In this document: positions 45,975-53,438 of the stretch, piece after piece
How the letters are laid out: each line of letters opens with the position of its first letter
How positions within the stretch are numbered: position 1 is the first letter of the stretch
Virus record (IMG/VR): IMGVR_UViG_3300031707_000016
Coordinates: 1-62,003 of that record
Length of the DNA stretch: 62,003 bases
Source: a virus
Strand: one strand, 5' to 3'
Made by a program: the position numbers and the translations under genes
The notes under the pieces: generated by a model
Told to the model about the DNA's origin: nothing
Databases searched by the model: none
The model's input: only the letters and a program-made list of their open reading frames with translations

Positions 45975-48392
45975 TTACACGTACTGAACTGTCCACGCCC
46001 TTGATTGTAATGTTGCTATTCTCGTAAGAGTAACGGGCAGCAATGCGGCATTTCCACGGATATCCAACGAGCCGGAAAGTAATCCATTTGTAACCAAATC
46101 AGCACAACTACTATCTTGAACTACCGCTGATAAGTTGTTATAGGATGCATCCAAATATTTTACAAGTGGAGGAATGGTTGGGAGATTAACCAATGATGGA
46201 TTGTCTCGAACCCAAAACCATACCAAAGATGATGGAAGAGTAGTCAACCATCCGGACAAATTTGTGTTGCTGGAGAATGACATGCTTACAACGCTCGAAG
46301 GGAATGATGCAGGCGGCCCAACGATACTGTTAGCATCGCAATAGAGTTCTTTTAGTCCGACTGGCAATGTTGCCGGTAGGGTAGTGATTGCATTTTGAGA
46401 ACAATTTATGTATCCATTTGACATGGAATCTGGCAACAATGGGAGACGAGACAATGAAGAATTTGCAACATACAATCTTTTGATAGATGTATTATCCAAA
46501 CGTTTCAATGAAGACAAGCTGCTAGTCTGGAATGACATGGTTAGCAAAGAGGATGGCATACCACTTACACTTGTAAGTCCAGTTGCATTCGACCCTGAAA
46601 TATAGAACATGCTCGTCATTGTCCATACGTTGTGTGCCCCGCCGTTTACACCCGACAAATCTACTTGCAATATTTGATCCGAACCTGTAATTGCCATGTT
46701 AGTTGCAGTATCCACAAACGGCCCGCCGCCAAGAGAGAAAAACGTAATAAAATCGGGGTTATCTGTGTAGAACGCAAGCGGTTCTCCTACAGATACAGAA
46801 AGCGTTCCGATGTTTACATCTACTCCAAATCTCGATAACCTATTCGGAGAAAAACTAATCTTATTGGAAGATGCCGTGACATAGAGCATGTAATCGTCAG
46901 CAAGGAGAACCGACGATGCCATCATACCAAAATTCATAGTGAACGACCCCGAAATCTGATTCGTAATAGTTCCCGTCATAATTCCATTCATAGAACCAGT
47001 GACAGAACCCGAAATAGAACCTGTGGTTACGCCGTTAATTGACCCCGTGGATTGACCGTTAAACGAACCTGTGAGAGTTCCGTTAACCGAACCAGTCACC
47101 GTTCCTGTCAGAGATGCAGTAACAGAACCATCAATTGACCCCGTGCCGAAATTAGAACCGGAAATTGACCCCGTGATTGAACCAGTGATGCTTCCGTTGA
47201 TTGACCCGGTTGTCTGTCCATTAACTGAACCCGTTACTGTTCCGCTTGTAGAACCTGTGATACTGCCGATTACTGAACCAGTCACCGTTCCGATTACTGA
47301 ACCGATAAATGATCCGGAAATTGTTCCAACAAATGTTGAAGTATTACCGACGAAGTAATATATTGGAGTCATATCCAATACTTGGTCAACGCCTGTAGTT
47401 CTGTTCAAAAGGTGAAGAGTAACACTTTCGCTCAATGCTACAGATGCAGTAAATGGAATCGTCAAAGTTCCTTTTACGTCAAAAGAGGCGGTCATTAAAC
47501 CACTTGAATTAAGCGTAACAACGTCCACCTGACTACTGGTGATGGATTGTGTTATTGCCGTAAATACTCCGTATTGGGTAGTACTTGCATCTCCAATGAG
47601 GAATGATGCTGTCAGTGCGGTAACTGCCGTGGTTGCATTTTGAGCATAACTTGCAGAAATTGATGAAGATGCCCACGAAGCACTTGATTGGAAATTTGTG
47701 GTAATACCTACCAAGGCAATATCTGCTACATCAGCATGAGATGCAGATGTTGAAGAGTCGGCGAAATCGGATGTTTGTGAACGAATGGCAAGAGATGCCG
47801 TTCCATTGCCACGGAATACGTTATACTGAAGATAACTAGAAGTCTGTGCTTGTGATGAAGTAGCGGCAAAACTGGAAGAAATAGACCCGGAACCTCCACC
47901 ACCATTCAATGCAAAACTTGCTGTAAGAGCAAGAAGAGAAAATGACGACGTTCCATTTGGAACTCCTGCATAAATCAGAAATGATGCGCTATTGGCAAGA
48001 CCGGCAAAATTTGCGAAAGAAGCGGATGCGACTGTTTGTGACAGGACATAGGATGCGGTTTGAGTAAATGAACTACTCAGAGAATAGGAAGCAGACGTTG
48101 CTGCTGCCGAATAGGAACTGCTAATTGATCGCAGGGCAGTGCTTGCGGAAATAGCAAACGACGAGGATACCGTTGGTGGAGAAAATGACGCACTAACCGT
48201 GTTAATTGCCCAACTTGCAGTTCCATTCAAAGAACCTGTCAGGTTTCCGCCCGACAGAATGTAGGAACTCAAGTCTGCCAATGTCAGCTTCTTTGATTCG
48301 TGCGCTGTAACGTCGGCCAATAGCAACAAATCCGCTGCGGTTAGATCGACAACGGTGATTGGAGCCAGTTCTGATACTCTCTTATTTGCCAT
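45975..48392 (-). CDS. fibre protein with Gly/Ser repeats and leucine-rich repeats
   Basis: An 805-aa protein. The N-terminus (MANKRVSELAPITVVDL, LTLADLSSYIL) is homologous in pattern to the collar-domain fibre. Ala/Ser-rich repeats occupy about 45-250, and short GSV/GSI/GSING repeats about 350-490. Residues about 625-770 contain leucine-rich repeats (IKRLYVANSSLSRLPLLP, LKELYCDANSI, VKYLDASYNNLS) of the bacterial BspA-like style. The order base, shaft, LRR tip suggests a tail fibre with a protein-binding LRR head. LRR tips are uncommon in T4-like phages. Confidence 0.7.
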   Translation of the reverse strand: MANKRVSELAPITVVDLTAADLLLLADVTAHESKKLTLADLSSYILSGGNLTGSLNGTASWAINTVSASFSPPTVSSSFAISASTALRSISSSYSAAATSASYSLSSSFTQTASYVLSQTVASASFANFAGLANSASFLIYAGVPNGTSSFSLLALTASFALNGGGGSGSISSSFAATSSQAQTSSYLQYNVFRGNGTASLAIRSQTSDFADSSTSASHADVADIALVGITTNFQSSASWASSSISASYAQNATTAVTALTASFLIGDASTTQYGVFTAITQSITSSQVDVVTLNSSGLMTASFDVKGTLTIPFTASVALSESVTLHLLNRTTGVDQVLDMTPIYYFVGNTSTFVGTISGSFIGSVIGTVTGSVIGSITGSTSGTVTGSVNGQTTGSINGSITGSITGSISGSNFGTGSIDGSVTASLTGTVTGSVNGTLTGSFNGQSTGSINGVTTGSISGSVTGSMNGIMTGTITNQISGSFTMNFGMMASSVLLADDYMLYVTASSNKISFSPNRLSRFGVDVNIGTLSVSVGEPLAFYTDNPDFITFFSLGGGPFVDTATNMAITGSDQILQVDLSGVNGGAHNVWTMTSMFYISGSNATGLTSVSGMPSSLLTMSFQTSSLSSLKRLDNTSIKRLYVANSSLSRLPLLPDSMSNGYINCSQNAITTLPATLPVGLKELYCDANSIVGPPASFPSSVVSMSFSSNTNLSGWLTTLPSSLVWFWVRDNPSLVNLPTIPPLVKYLDASYNNLSAVVQDSSCADLVTNGLLSGSLDIRGNAALLPVTLTRIATLQSRAWTVQYV

Positions 48393-48411
48393 AATACACT
48401 ATACATAGCAA

Positions 48412-49182
48412 TCACAGAGCTTTTTTTACATGCTTAATAATGAATCGGACAAGACCACTGCGAACAATGTCGTCCTCAGTGAATCTAAATACGTGGATTC
48501 CATTCTGCCGACTTTCATCGTCGTCAAAATGAGAAATCATTTTTATAAACCCACTTTTGCCATTGATGTCACTTTGCTCTGGATCACCCAATATAAATAC
48601 TTTTGAAAACTCTCCAGTGCGTGTAATAAGTGTGAAAAGTTCTTTGAAGGACAAATTTTGGGACTCATCCGCTATAATAACCTTCGCATTCCAGTTCAAA
48701 CCACGTAGGAATCCCACTGGAACACTTGACACTCGCTCCTCTTTGAGAAGAACATCAACGTCTGTTTTTGGAAGCATTTCCGCCATTTTGTCAAGAAGTG
48801 GTTGAATGTATGGTGCCATCTTTTCATTTGCTTCGCCGGGAAGAAACCCTAGTTTGGCATCAGAACTTTCAACCGCACTGCGGATGTAAATAAGGTCACT
48901 TACTCGTCTATCATTTATCATCATGAGTGCGTGATAGATAGCAAGAAATGTTTTGCTTGTTCCAGCCGGACCAGATACAAACACCATTTTCGTATCTTTG
49001 TCGGCAGCAAGTTTTAGAAATTGGTTCTGCTTCTCAGTTAGGTCGTCTCTTTTGTATATTTTTAGAAGACCTTTGAATTTGGAACGTTGTGGAATAGTCG
49101 GACTACGATCTTGTTTAACTGTTTCATTTTGCGTCTGATTCATCAGAGCTTGAGCTTGAGCGATCCGGGTTTTCTTTTTCAT
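48412..49182 (-). CDS. phoH: PhoH-like ATPase
   Basis: A 256-aa protein counting from MKKKTRIAQ. Walker A GPAGTSKT at 71-78, Walker B VIIADESQN at 168-176, and GDPEQSD just after. This is the PhoH ATPase family, which is widespread in marine phages and of uncertain role, possibly RNA or phosphate-stress related. The start is uncertain: an earlier Met at 49236 and a later one at 49143 exist, and all overlap the upstream gene. The stop is followed 19 nt later by the 805-aa fibre gene, so both likely share a late message. Confidence 0.85.
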   Translation of the reverse strand: MKKKTRIAQAQALMNQTQNETVKQDRSPTIPQRSKFKGLLKIYKRDDLTEKQNQFLKLAADKDTKMVFVSGPAGTSKTFLAIYHALMMINDRRVSDLIYIRSAVESSDAKLGFLPGEANEKMAPYIQPLLDKMAEMLPKTDVDVLLKEERVSSVPVGFLRGLNWNAKVIIADESQNLSFKELFTLITRTGEFSKVFILGDPEQSDINGKSGFIKMISHFDDDESRQNGIHVFRFTEDDIVRSGLVRFIIKHVKKAL

Positions 49183-49507
49183 CAGGTTTGTTCTGTAGGA
49201 TGTTACGTAACTGTTCCACCCTCGGGCAAAGTTCAAAGATTTGATTATCTTTGTAGTATTTGCTTATGTGGTCGAGGTTAGGAACAAATTCCTTCTCCGC
49301 AATGGTTACTACGAAGGGAGAATTGCTGAACTGAAATACTTCCACGATGGGGAGTTTGTTTTCCACGGCGAACTTGATCGAAGAGACAACGTGTTCCATC
49401 ATGTCAACTCGAAATTTATTGACAAATGTCCGCATCTCGTCATTTGGAGATGGCAAGATGTATAACTCGTTCTCTTTCATGCTGGCCCTTTTATTCTTTC
49501 TGACCAT
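49124..49507 (-). CDS. hypothetical protein, 127 aa, first gene of late block
   Basis: A charged protein: basic N-terminus (MVRKNKRASMKENELYIL), mixed middle (FVNKFRVDMMEHVVSSIKFA), and an acidic Ser/Asp tail (SSSSSDESDAK). A Met at residue 10 is an alternative start. An ATATTTAT box lies 5 nt before the ATG, after the strong terminator at 49563-49589. It overlaps the PhoH start region by up to 59 nt. No known family. Confidence 0.6.
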   Translation of the reverse strand: MVRKNKRASMKENELYILPSPNDEMRTFVNKFRVDMMEHVVSSIKFAVENKLPIVEVFQFSNSPFVVTIAEKEFVPNLDHISKYYKDNQIFELCPRVEQLRNILQNKPDEKENPDRSSSSSDESDAK

Positions 49508-49512
49508 GACTA

Positions 49513-49520
49513 ATAAATAT
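49513..49520 (-). promoter_or_regulatory. ATATTTAT box at the late-block boundary
   Basis: Box 5 nt before the ATG at 49507, within ACTGATATTTATTAGT, and 43 nt past the terminator T-run at 49563. It probably initiates the PhoH-fibre late transcript. Confidence 0.6.
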
Positions 49521-49562
49521 CAGTAAGCATTCCCATAAGGGCAAATATCGGGTCAATGAAAA

Positions 49563-49589
49563 CAAAAAAAGCGCACCCGAAGGTGCGCT
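49563..49589 (-). terminator. strong intrinsic terminator
   Basis: AGCGCACC and GGTGCGCT flank a TTCG tetraloop (8-bp stem) followed by a run of seven T. This textbook terminator separates the early/accessory region from the late structural block. A second hairpin (GCAGTTC/GAACTGC at 49613-49630) stands just upstream. Confidence 0.92.
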
Positions 49590-49646
49590 CAAACGCATGT
49601 ACGTTTATGTGTGCAGTTCTAACGAACTGCCCCCGTCTCCTTGACG

Positions 49647-49913
49647 TTACCAAACCCGATGCTTCTTGGAATCGTATTGCACGATGCCTACGGGTTCTCC
49701 GTAGGAATGGTTTGTTGCGACACGTTTCCAAAAGTCCCGCTCCACGATTGCAGCAGGGTCTTTTGAATCGGAATACTCACGGTCTGACACACGGAATCCT
49801 TCACGCACAACAACGAACGTGACAGGTCGGTCCTTCTTCTCAGTAACTCCCGTTACCACTCGCTGAGTTGCGGGTGCGGCCACACTATTTTCCGGCTGGT
49901 TTGTTTTTACCAT
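49647..49913 (-). CDS. hypothetical protein, 88 aa
   Basis: Starts MVKTNQPENSVAAPATQR and contains VTFVVVREGFRVSDREYS, an RHS-like strand, and a basic end. It overlaps the upstream gene by 29 nt and lies just upstream of the strong terminator, so it is the last gene of its transcription unit. No domain recognised. Confidence 0.55.
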   Translation of the reverse strand: MVKTNQPENSVAAPATQRVVTGVTEKKDRPVTFVVVREGFRVSDREYSDSKDPAAIVERDFWKRVATNHSYGEPVGIVQYDSKKHRVW

Positions 49914-50184
49914 GTTTAGTCAGTTTTTTTGTTATGAATTCGACAATCCGATGGGCATCTTCTTGAGTTACGATGGTATGATCTGCCCACGGTCTGCCGG
50001 TTTTCATTACGTGTTCACACCACCGAATTCTTTCCTTCTTGGACATCTTTTCTCCCCCGGGATGATTTACCCACAGGGCGATATTGAATTGTCCATTCTC
50101 TCCATCAAAATCATCGAAGTTGATTTCTAGGACGGAGCATCCGCCACAGTCACACTTAACAAAGATTGACTCTGGTTTGCTCAT
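49885..50184 (-). CDS. hypothetical protein, 99 aa
   Basis: Contains a CDCGGC cysteine pair near residue 11 and a WCEHVMKTGRPWADHTIVT segment, then a basic C-terminus. The start ATGA overlaps the stop of the membrane protein upstream. Possibly Zn-binding, but only one C-x-C pair is visible. Confidence 0.55.
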   Translation of the reverse strand: MSKPESIFVKCDCGGCSVLEINFDDFDGENGQFNIALWVNHPGGEKMSKKERIRWCEHVMKTGRPWADHTIVTQEDAHRIVEFITKKLTKHGKNKPAGK

Positions 50185-50450
50185 GAATTTTTAGACGCTG
50201 CCTTCACCGAAAAACGCAAGGCCACGAGAATTGCAACAACAAGATGCACCCAGAACCAAGCACATGGACCCATTGATTGGTAAATCCACACCATGATGAG
50301 AATGCGAGGAACGAAGATGGATGCGAAGAGGTCGGCGATGAAGGGAGTTGTATTGACTGGAAGGTTGCCAGTGACCCACCAAAAAAAGAGGACGATGCGG
50401 GGAACAAAAAGTGAGAGGAGAAGAAACCAAATACCAATTTCGTGTTGCAT
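50181..50450 (-). CDS. small multi-pass membrane protein
   Basis: An 89-aa hydrophobic protein with about three membrane segments (IWFLLLSLFVPRIVLFFWWV, FIADLFASIFVPRILIMV, FWVHLVVAILVALRF). It is first in a unit served by a sigma70-like promoter 43 nt upstream. Similar tiny membrane proteins are common in early regions of large phages; role unknown. Confidence 0.6.
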   Translation of the reverse strand: MQHEIGIWFLLLSLFVPRIVLFFWWVTGNLPVNTTPFIADLFASIFVPRILIMVWIYQSMGPCAWFWVHLVVAILVALRFSVKAASKNS

Positions 50451-50492
50451 AATTTTTACTTTGTCGTGACCATTGTTCTATTCAATGGACAA

Positions 50493-50521
50493 ACATTAAC
50501 ACAGTACGAGGGAGTTGTCAA
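50493..50521 (-). promoter_or_regulatory. sigma70-like promoter upstream of membrane-protein operon
   Basis: TTGACA, 17-bp spacer, TAATGT, ending 42 nt before the ATG at 50450. Unlike several other promoters here it leaves room for a conventional leader. A separate TATAAATA on the minus strand lies about 25 bp further upstream (50545-50552). Confidence 0.65.
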
Positions 50522-50722
50522 GCCCACTTTGATTCTTTTGGAGAATATTTATAATGTATGCAAAGACAATTTGAACCACTGCACTGCCTGTTGCATTTTA
50601 GATGTTTGGTGAGGATGTTTAGGGAGAGAATGTTTGAGGGGAAACATAGGGGGAAGGTACGTCTGCACATATCCTTTTATTTCAAAGGAATGATACGAAG
50701 TATTGGGATCACTCCGAAGTGA
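50522..50722. other. intergenic stretch, purine-rich with weak hairpins
   Basis: No open reading frame of note. It holds a minus-strand TATAAATA at 50545-50552, a purine-rich tract (50620-50660), and hairpins near 50670-50690 (CCTTT/AAAGG) and 50706-50721 (ATCACT/AGTGAT) that may mark the 3' end of the upstream FnIII gene. No T-run follows the second hairpin. Confidence 0.4.
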
Positions 50723-51076
50723 TTACTTTGGAGTCTGATTGAAATTACTGACTACGCTTGGAGAATTTGTTGGAATCTGAATGACGGATGATAGGTCTGT
50801 ACCCGTTCCAAGGGCATTAACTGCGAACGCACGGAACTGATAGACGTATCCCGGCTGAAGGGACTTAACAACCGTAGAATTGGTTGTGGAAGGAACGAAG
50901 GCGATGAACGTCCAATTGGTAACGGCTGGAAGTTTCTTATACTCAATACGATATCCACTAACCAGTTCTTGTGGTGGGTTCGGAGTCCAGCTAAACACGG
51001 CATCATACGACACAGTTTGTGCAATGGCGATTGCCAATGTCACAACCAGGAAAAATGGAGCGAGAATTTTCTTCAT
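50723..51076 (-). CDS. secreted FnIII-like protein
   Basis: A 117-aa protein: signal peptide MKKILAPFFLVVTLAIAIAQ (cleavage about 20), then a single fibronectin-III-like domain (VSGYRIEYKKLPAV, YVYQFRAFAVNALGTGTD). It is a shorter relative of the 120-aa protein immediately upstream (1-nt gap), indicating tandem duplication. Exported FnIII proteins encoded outside tail genes are unusual; they could act in the periplasm or on the cell surface. Confidence 0.7.
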   Translation of the reverse strand: MKKILAPFFLVVTLAIAIAQTVSYDAVFSWTPNPPQELVSGYRIEYKKLPAVTNWTFIAFVPSTTNSTVVKSLQPGYVYQFRAFAVNALGTGTDLSSVIQIPTNSPSVVSNFNQTPK

Positions 51077-51077
51077 A

Positions 51078-51440
51078 TCAATAAATAGTCTTTGTGACCT
51101 TCGTTATGACAAAATCTTTTACTGCGCTGGGCAGTCGGTTCGTATAAGGAAGAGAGTTGGTTTGGAGTTCATTGCCAAATTCTGTCTCCGTGTCATATAT
51201 GCCAATTGCGGTGGCGGTAAGGTATATGGTTCCTTCATTCGGTACAGAAATGGTTGCGTTAGTCACATATCCAAGGGTGGTTTGATTGGTATAGTTTCTA
51301 CTTGAAGGACCGTAGTAAATTTTATACCCAACTACTTCGTTGGTCGTCCCAACGTGGTTCCATCCAAGTTTCAAATCCGCAGCCAAAACGACTGCTGCTA
51401 TCATGGTAAGGCATGAACCTATTACGAATACTTTTTTCAT
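51078..51440 (-). CDS. secreted FnIII-like protein (paralog)
   Basis: A 120-aa protein with a signal peptide (MKKVFVIGSCLTMIAAVVLA) and a fibronectin-III-like body (LKLGWNHVGTTNEVVGYKIY, TIYLTATAIGIYDTE). The ATG lies 5 nt after the CCA end of tRNA-Ser(CGA) with no Shine-Dalgarno sequence. A cysteine at residue 10 is within the signal, so a lipoprotein is not evident. The pair with the next gene suggests duplication of an exported module. Confidence 0.7.
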   Translation of the reverse strand: MKKVFVIGSCLTMIAAVVLAADLKLGWNHVGTTNEVVGYKIYYGPSSRNYTNQTTLGYVTNATISVPNEGTIYLTATAIGIYDTETEFGNELQTNSLPYTNRLPSAVKDFVITKVTKTIY

Positions 51441-51445
51441 TAAAG

Positions 51446-51534
51446 TGGCGGATAGCTGAGTATTCGAAACCCATCCCGGTTAAGGGACAATCTGTTTTCG
51501 AGGCAGTTCCAGTACCCTGACTGGTTAACTATCC
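51446..51534 (-). tRNA. tRNA-Ser(CGA)
   Basis: A class II cloverleaf: acceptor GGATAGT/GCTATCC, G discriminator, CCA encoded, TTCGAAT T-loop and a long variable arm (TCCC/GGGA). Anticodon loop CTCGAAA is read with a C-A mismatch next to the loop. The 5' end overlaps the stop codon of the upstream small gene by 6 nt. Confidence 0.75.
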
Positions 51535-51705
51535 AATTCTGCGGAAAAACGATTCTTGTTCACTCCTACGACGAGCAAGTTCATATGCTTCAAGTTGTGG
51601 AGTGACAGCGGCAATATACCGCTCACGAAACTCTTGATATTCCTTTTCCGTTTTGAACAACGGTTCCCATTTTACCCCCGGACATAACTCAAGTGCTTCA
51701 AACAT
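51529..51705 (-). CDS. hypothetical protein, 58 aa, translated from tRNA-adjacent start
   Basis: Starts MFEALELCPGVKWEPLF, 4 nt after the CCA of tRNA-Ser(GGA); a longer frame runs into the tRNA and is rejected. The C-terminal helix is charged (ELARRRSEQESFFRRIG). The stop TAG lies inside the tRNA-Ser(CGA) acceptor. Sandwiched between two tRNAs, it looks like a short co-transcribed ORF; no family recognised. Confidence 0.55.
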   Translation of the reverse strand: MFEALELCPGVKWEPLFKTEKEYQEFRERYIAAVTPQLEAYELARRRSEQESFFRRIG

Positions 51706-51709
51706 AAAT

Positions 51710-51797
51710 TGGCGGAAGACTGAGATCCCGCCTCTCACTCCCGTAAAGGAGCCAACCGATTTCCAATCGGTGCCAAGTCTCACTCGGTTAATCTTCC
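51710..51797 (-). tRNA. tRNA-Ser(GGA)
   Basis: Class II: acceptor GGAAGAT..ATCTTCC type, CCA encoded, anticodon loop TTGGAAA, long variable arm CTCC/GGAG, T-loop of the GGCGGGATCTCAG type (less canonical). Shares arms with the other two serine tRNAs GCT and TGA. Confidence 0.85.
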
Positions 51798-51960
51798 AAA
51801 TGACGAATCGTTGGATTCACGTCCAACTCATACTCCTCTTTAGGCTGGAGATAACCTATTATGGTCTTCGGGTGAACTTAACACCTTACTTATTGTCCAT
51901 AATTCCGATGCTAGTGTGAAACACGACATCGCTTAAATTGATTCGTCAAAGAACTAAAAT
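51798..51960. other. spacer between tRNA-Gln and tRNA-Ser
   Basis: 163 bp without a convincing gene. A 29-codon ATG frame (MSCFTLASELWTISK) exists but has no supporting signal. I see no promoter. Confidence 0.4.
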
Positions 51961-52034
51961 TGGCTGGGGATGTTAGAATCGAACTAACACGTTGACTTTC
52001 AGAGAGTCCTATGCTACCACTACATCAATCCCCA
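51961..52034 (-). tRNA. tRNA-Gln(CTG)
   Basis: Acceptor TGGGGAT/ATCCCCA with U1 as in other glutamine tRNAs, CCA encoded, T-loop TTCGATT, anticodon loop CTCTGAA. Decodes CAG. Confidence 0.88.
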
Positions 52035-52042
52035 ATACAAAT

Positions 52043-52116
52043 TGGTGGAGCCAAGGGGAATCGAACCCCTATCCCATCACTGCCAGCGATATGTCCTACC
52101 GTTGAACGATGGCCCC
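52043..52116 (-). tRNA. tRNA-Ala(GGC)
   Basis: Acceptor GGGGCCA/TGGCTCC with the alanine identity pair G3-U70, A discriminator, CCA, T-loop TTCGATT, loop CTGGCAG. Confidence 0.92.
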
Positions 52117-52208
52117 ATGTCAGCGGAACGTGCCCGCCGATTTGATTCACAACACTCTAAGGTGTTGGAGTTCCGGCTTCTTTATACACCCGCCTCCCGG
52201 TGTTAATT
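52117..52208. other. hairpin-rich spacer between two alanine tRNAs
   Basis: On the minus strand: ACACC/GGTGT, GCCG/CGGC enclosing AACAC/GTGTT, and GCGG/CCGC hairpins. It is reminiscent of a degenerate class II tRNA but no legal acceptor, T-loop or CCA is present. Confidence 0.45.
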
Positions 52209-52282
52209 TGGTGGAGCTGAGGGGAATCGAACCCCTATCTACGCAGTGCAAGTGCATCGTCCTACCGTTGAACGACAGCCCC
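52209..52282 (-). tRNA. tRNA-Ala(TGC)
   Basis: Acceptor GGGGCTG/CAGCTCC with G3-U70, CCA encoded, T-loop TTCGATT, anticodon loop CTTGCAC. Nearly identical in body to the other two alanine tRNAs. Confidence 0.92.
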
Positions 52283-52291
52283 GAAAACAAC

Positions 52292-52380
52292 TAGATGCCG
52301 CCTTTATAGTCAGCGTGACTCCCCTTGCGGGAATTTAGGTTTGCTTATTAGGCAAATATTTGTGTTGCAGTGTGCATCTA
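52292..52380 (-). ncRNA. candidate structured RNA spacer, cloverleaf-like
   Basis: TAGATGC and GCATCTA close the spacer. Inside (minus strand) lie TTTGC/GCAAA around CTAATAA, CCC/GGG, and AGTCA/TGACT hairpins. The layout mimics a tRNA with a 7-nt anticodon-like loop but has no T-arm, so it is not annotated as tRNA. Transcription on minus strand is assumed from the tRNAs. Confidence 0.4.
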
Positions 52381-52387
52381 AAAAAAG

Positions 52388-52460
52388 TGGTTGCGGTCGC
52401 CAGAATTGAACTGGTCCCTGACCTTATGAGAGTCATGTGCAGCCATCACACTTCCCCGCA
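52388..52460 (-). tRNA. tRNA with CAT anticodon (Met, or Ile after lysidine modification)
   Basis: 73 nt: acceptor TGCGGGG/GACCGCA with two mismatches on the inner side, A discriminator, CCA, anticodon loop CTCATAA, T-loop TTCAATT, variable loop of 3 nt. U1-A72 argues against initiator identity. Mismatches make it divergent. Confidence 0.75.
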
Positions 52461-52499
52461 ATCCGAAATTGTAAAAAGAACATACTATCTACTACATCC

Positions 52500-52507
52500 A
52501 TAAATAT
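52500..52507 (-). promoter_or_regulatory. ATATTTAT box before the tRNA(CAT) group
   Basis: Located just past the stop of the CoaD-like gene and 39 nt upstream of the tRNA 5' end, at the head of a run of four tRNAs. It is the case where the box precedes an RNA gene and not an ORF. Confidence 0.45.
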
Positions 52508-52527
52508 AGCAGTTGTTCTCAAAAACG

Positions 52528-52986
52528 TCAAGAAGAAACGACGTATTTCTTGTATTCGTCTTGAGAAAACTTCTCAATACCCCGAAGCGCACTTGAACTG
52601 ATGTGCCGAAACTTTGGGTCGCAATAGAATGCCAAAATTTTGATGCGGGGATACATTCCCCGCAGAAACGCCACGATGTTTTGCTCGTAATCCAAGTCCG
52701 CACCGTTACGCAATCCACGAACCAGCGTCACATTGTATTGTTCTTCTTGCTGCTTAATCATATCAATCAGCAAGGTGTCGTATGAAGTTGTTTTGACTCC
52801 GAGGGAATCCTCCAAAAACTTCACCGGCAAAGGATACCGAGAGGCGATTTGATTTGCCTTCTCTGGATTTACTCCCTTGGCGACCAACACATGGTCAAAC
52901 ACCTGTAATGCTTGATTCACGATGTCCAAATGACCTACATGAAAGGGGTCAAATGAACCGGCATACAATCCTAATGTATTTATCAT
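52528..52986 (-). CDS. phosphopantetheine adenylyltransferase-like (CoaD-like)
   Basis: A 152-aa nucleotidyltransferase with GSFDPFHVGH at 10-19, VRGLRNGAD at 89-97, and HISSSALR at 128-135. The VRGLR motif and ISSS loop match CoaD (PPAT), which makes dephospho-CoA from phosphopantetheine and ATP; NadD-like relatives are less similar. Start and motif spacing fit the family exactly. A TTGACA-17-TAGACT promoter ends 9 nt before the ATG, implying an almost leaderless message. A CoA-pathway enzyme carried by a phage is a candidate metabolic gene; activity is inferred. Confidence 0.85.
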   Translation of the reverse strand: MINTLGLYAGSFDPFHVGHLDIVNQALQVFDHVLVAKGVNPEKANQIASRYPLPVKFLEDSLGVKTTSYDTLLIDMIKQQEEQYNVTLVRGLRNGADLDYEQNIVAFLRGMYPRIKILAFYCDPKFRHISSSALRGIEKFSQDEYKKYVVSS

Positions 52987-52995
52987 CTTGAGAGG

Positions 52996-53024
52996 AGTCT
53001 AACAGAGAGGACTTGAAATGTCAA
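52996..53024 (-). promoter_or_regulatory. sigma70-like promoter for the CoaD-like gene
   Basis: TTGACA, 17-bp spacer, TAGACT. The -10 ends 9 nt before the ATG, so the transcript would start about 2-3 nt before it. Confidence 0.65.
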
Positions 53025-53033
53025 GGGGAAATC

Positions 53034-53438
53034 TTACCACCACAGATGACGGAACCACTTGGAAAACAAGTCCATACCTTCTTGGTATCGTTTCCAGTTT
53101 TCGGTCTGTACTTCCTCTGAGAGTCCATCATACTTATCCTCCTCATGGTTTAGTGACCAGTCAAAGGCGAAAATCATTTTGTCCAACATTGCTTCCCACT
53201 TATGTTCATCAATGTCTTCCCAACCACCGGGAAATCCGTTGTGGAGTTCACGGAAGCGAATGAGGCGAGGCAAGATGAACTGGCAGATAACCGAATCCAG
53301 TGACCACGTTTCTGCATCGGAGAACCCATTCTCCTTCAGCTGCTTAACGTGGCGAGCATATCTCTTGTCTGTCTTTTCAACATAAAGAGGCTTTTTGAGA
53401 GACCAATCACTCGTCAGTTTTCTACTCAACTTTTTCAT
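53034..53438 (-). CDS. hypothetical protein, 134 aa
   Basis: A basic N-terminus (MKKLSRKLTSDWSLKKPL) followed by ETWSLDSVICQFILPRLIRF and a Trp-rich C-terminal helix. The WSLD...FILPRLIRF pattern recurs in uncharacterised phage proteins, from memory. It overlaps the kinase-like gene start by 4 nt, so the two are co-translated. Confidence 0.6.
   Translation of the reverse strand: MKKLSRKLTSDWSLKKPLYVEKTDKRYARHVKQLKENGFSDAETWSLDSVICQFILPRLIRFRELHNGFPGGWEDIDEHKWEAMLDKMIFAFDWSLNHEEDKYDGLSEEVQTENWKRYQEGMDLFSKWFRHLWW

Noticed and set aside
47071-47358. Plus-strand ORF with repeated Val-Pro-Glu-Pro
   Set aside because: Antisense of the Gly/Ser repeats in the 805-aa fibre gene.
51081-51088. ATTTAT-like box before the 117-aa FnIII gene
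   Set aside because: It is the coding end (TIY plus stop) of the upstream gene, so it carries no independent evidence.
52117-52208. Degenerate tRNA-Leu between two alanine tRNAs
   Set aside because: No valid acceptor stem, T-loop or CCA, so it is left as a hairpin-rich spacer.
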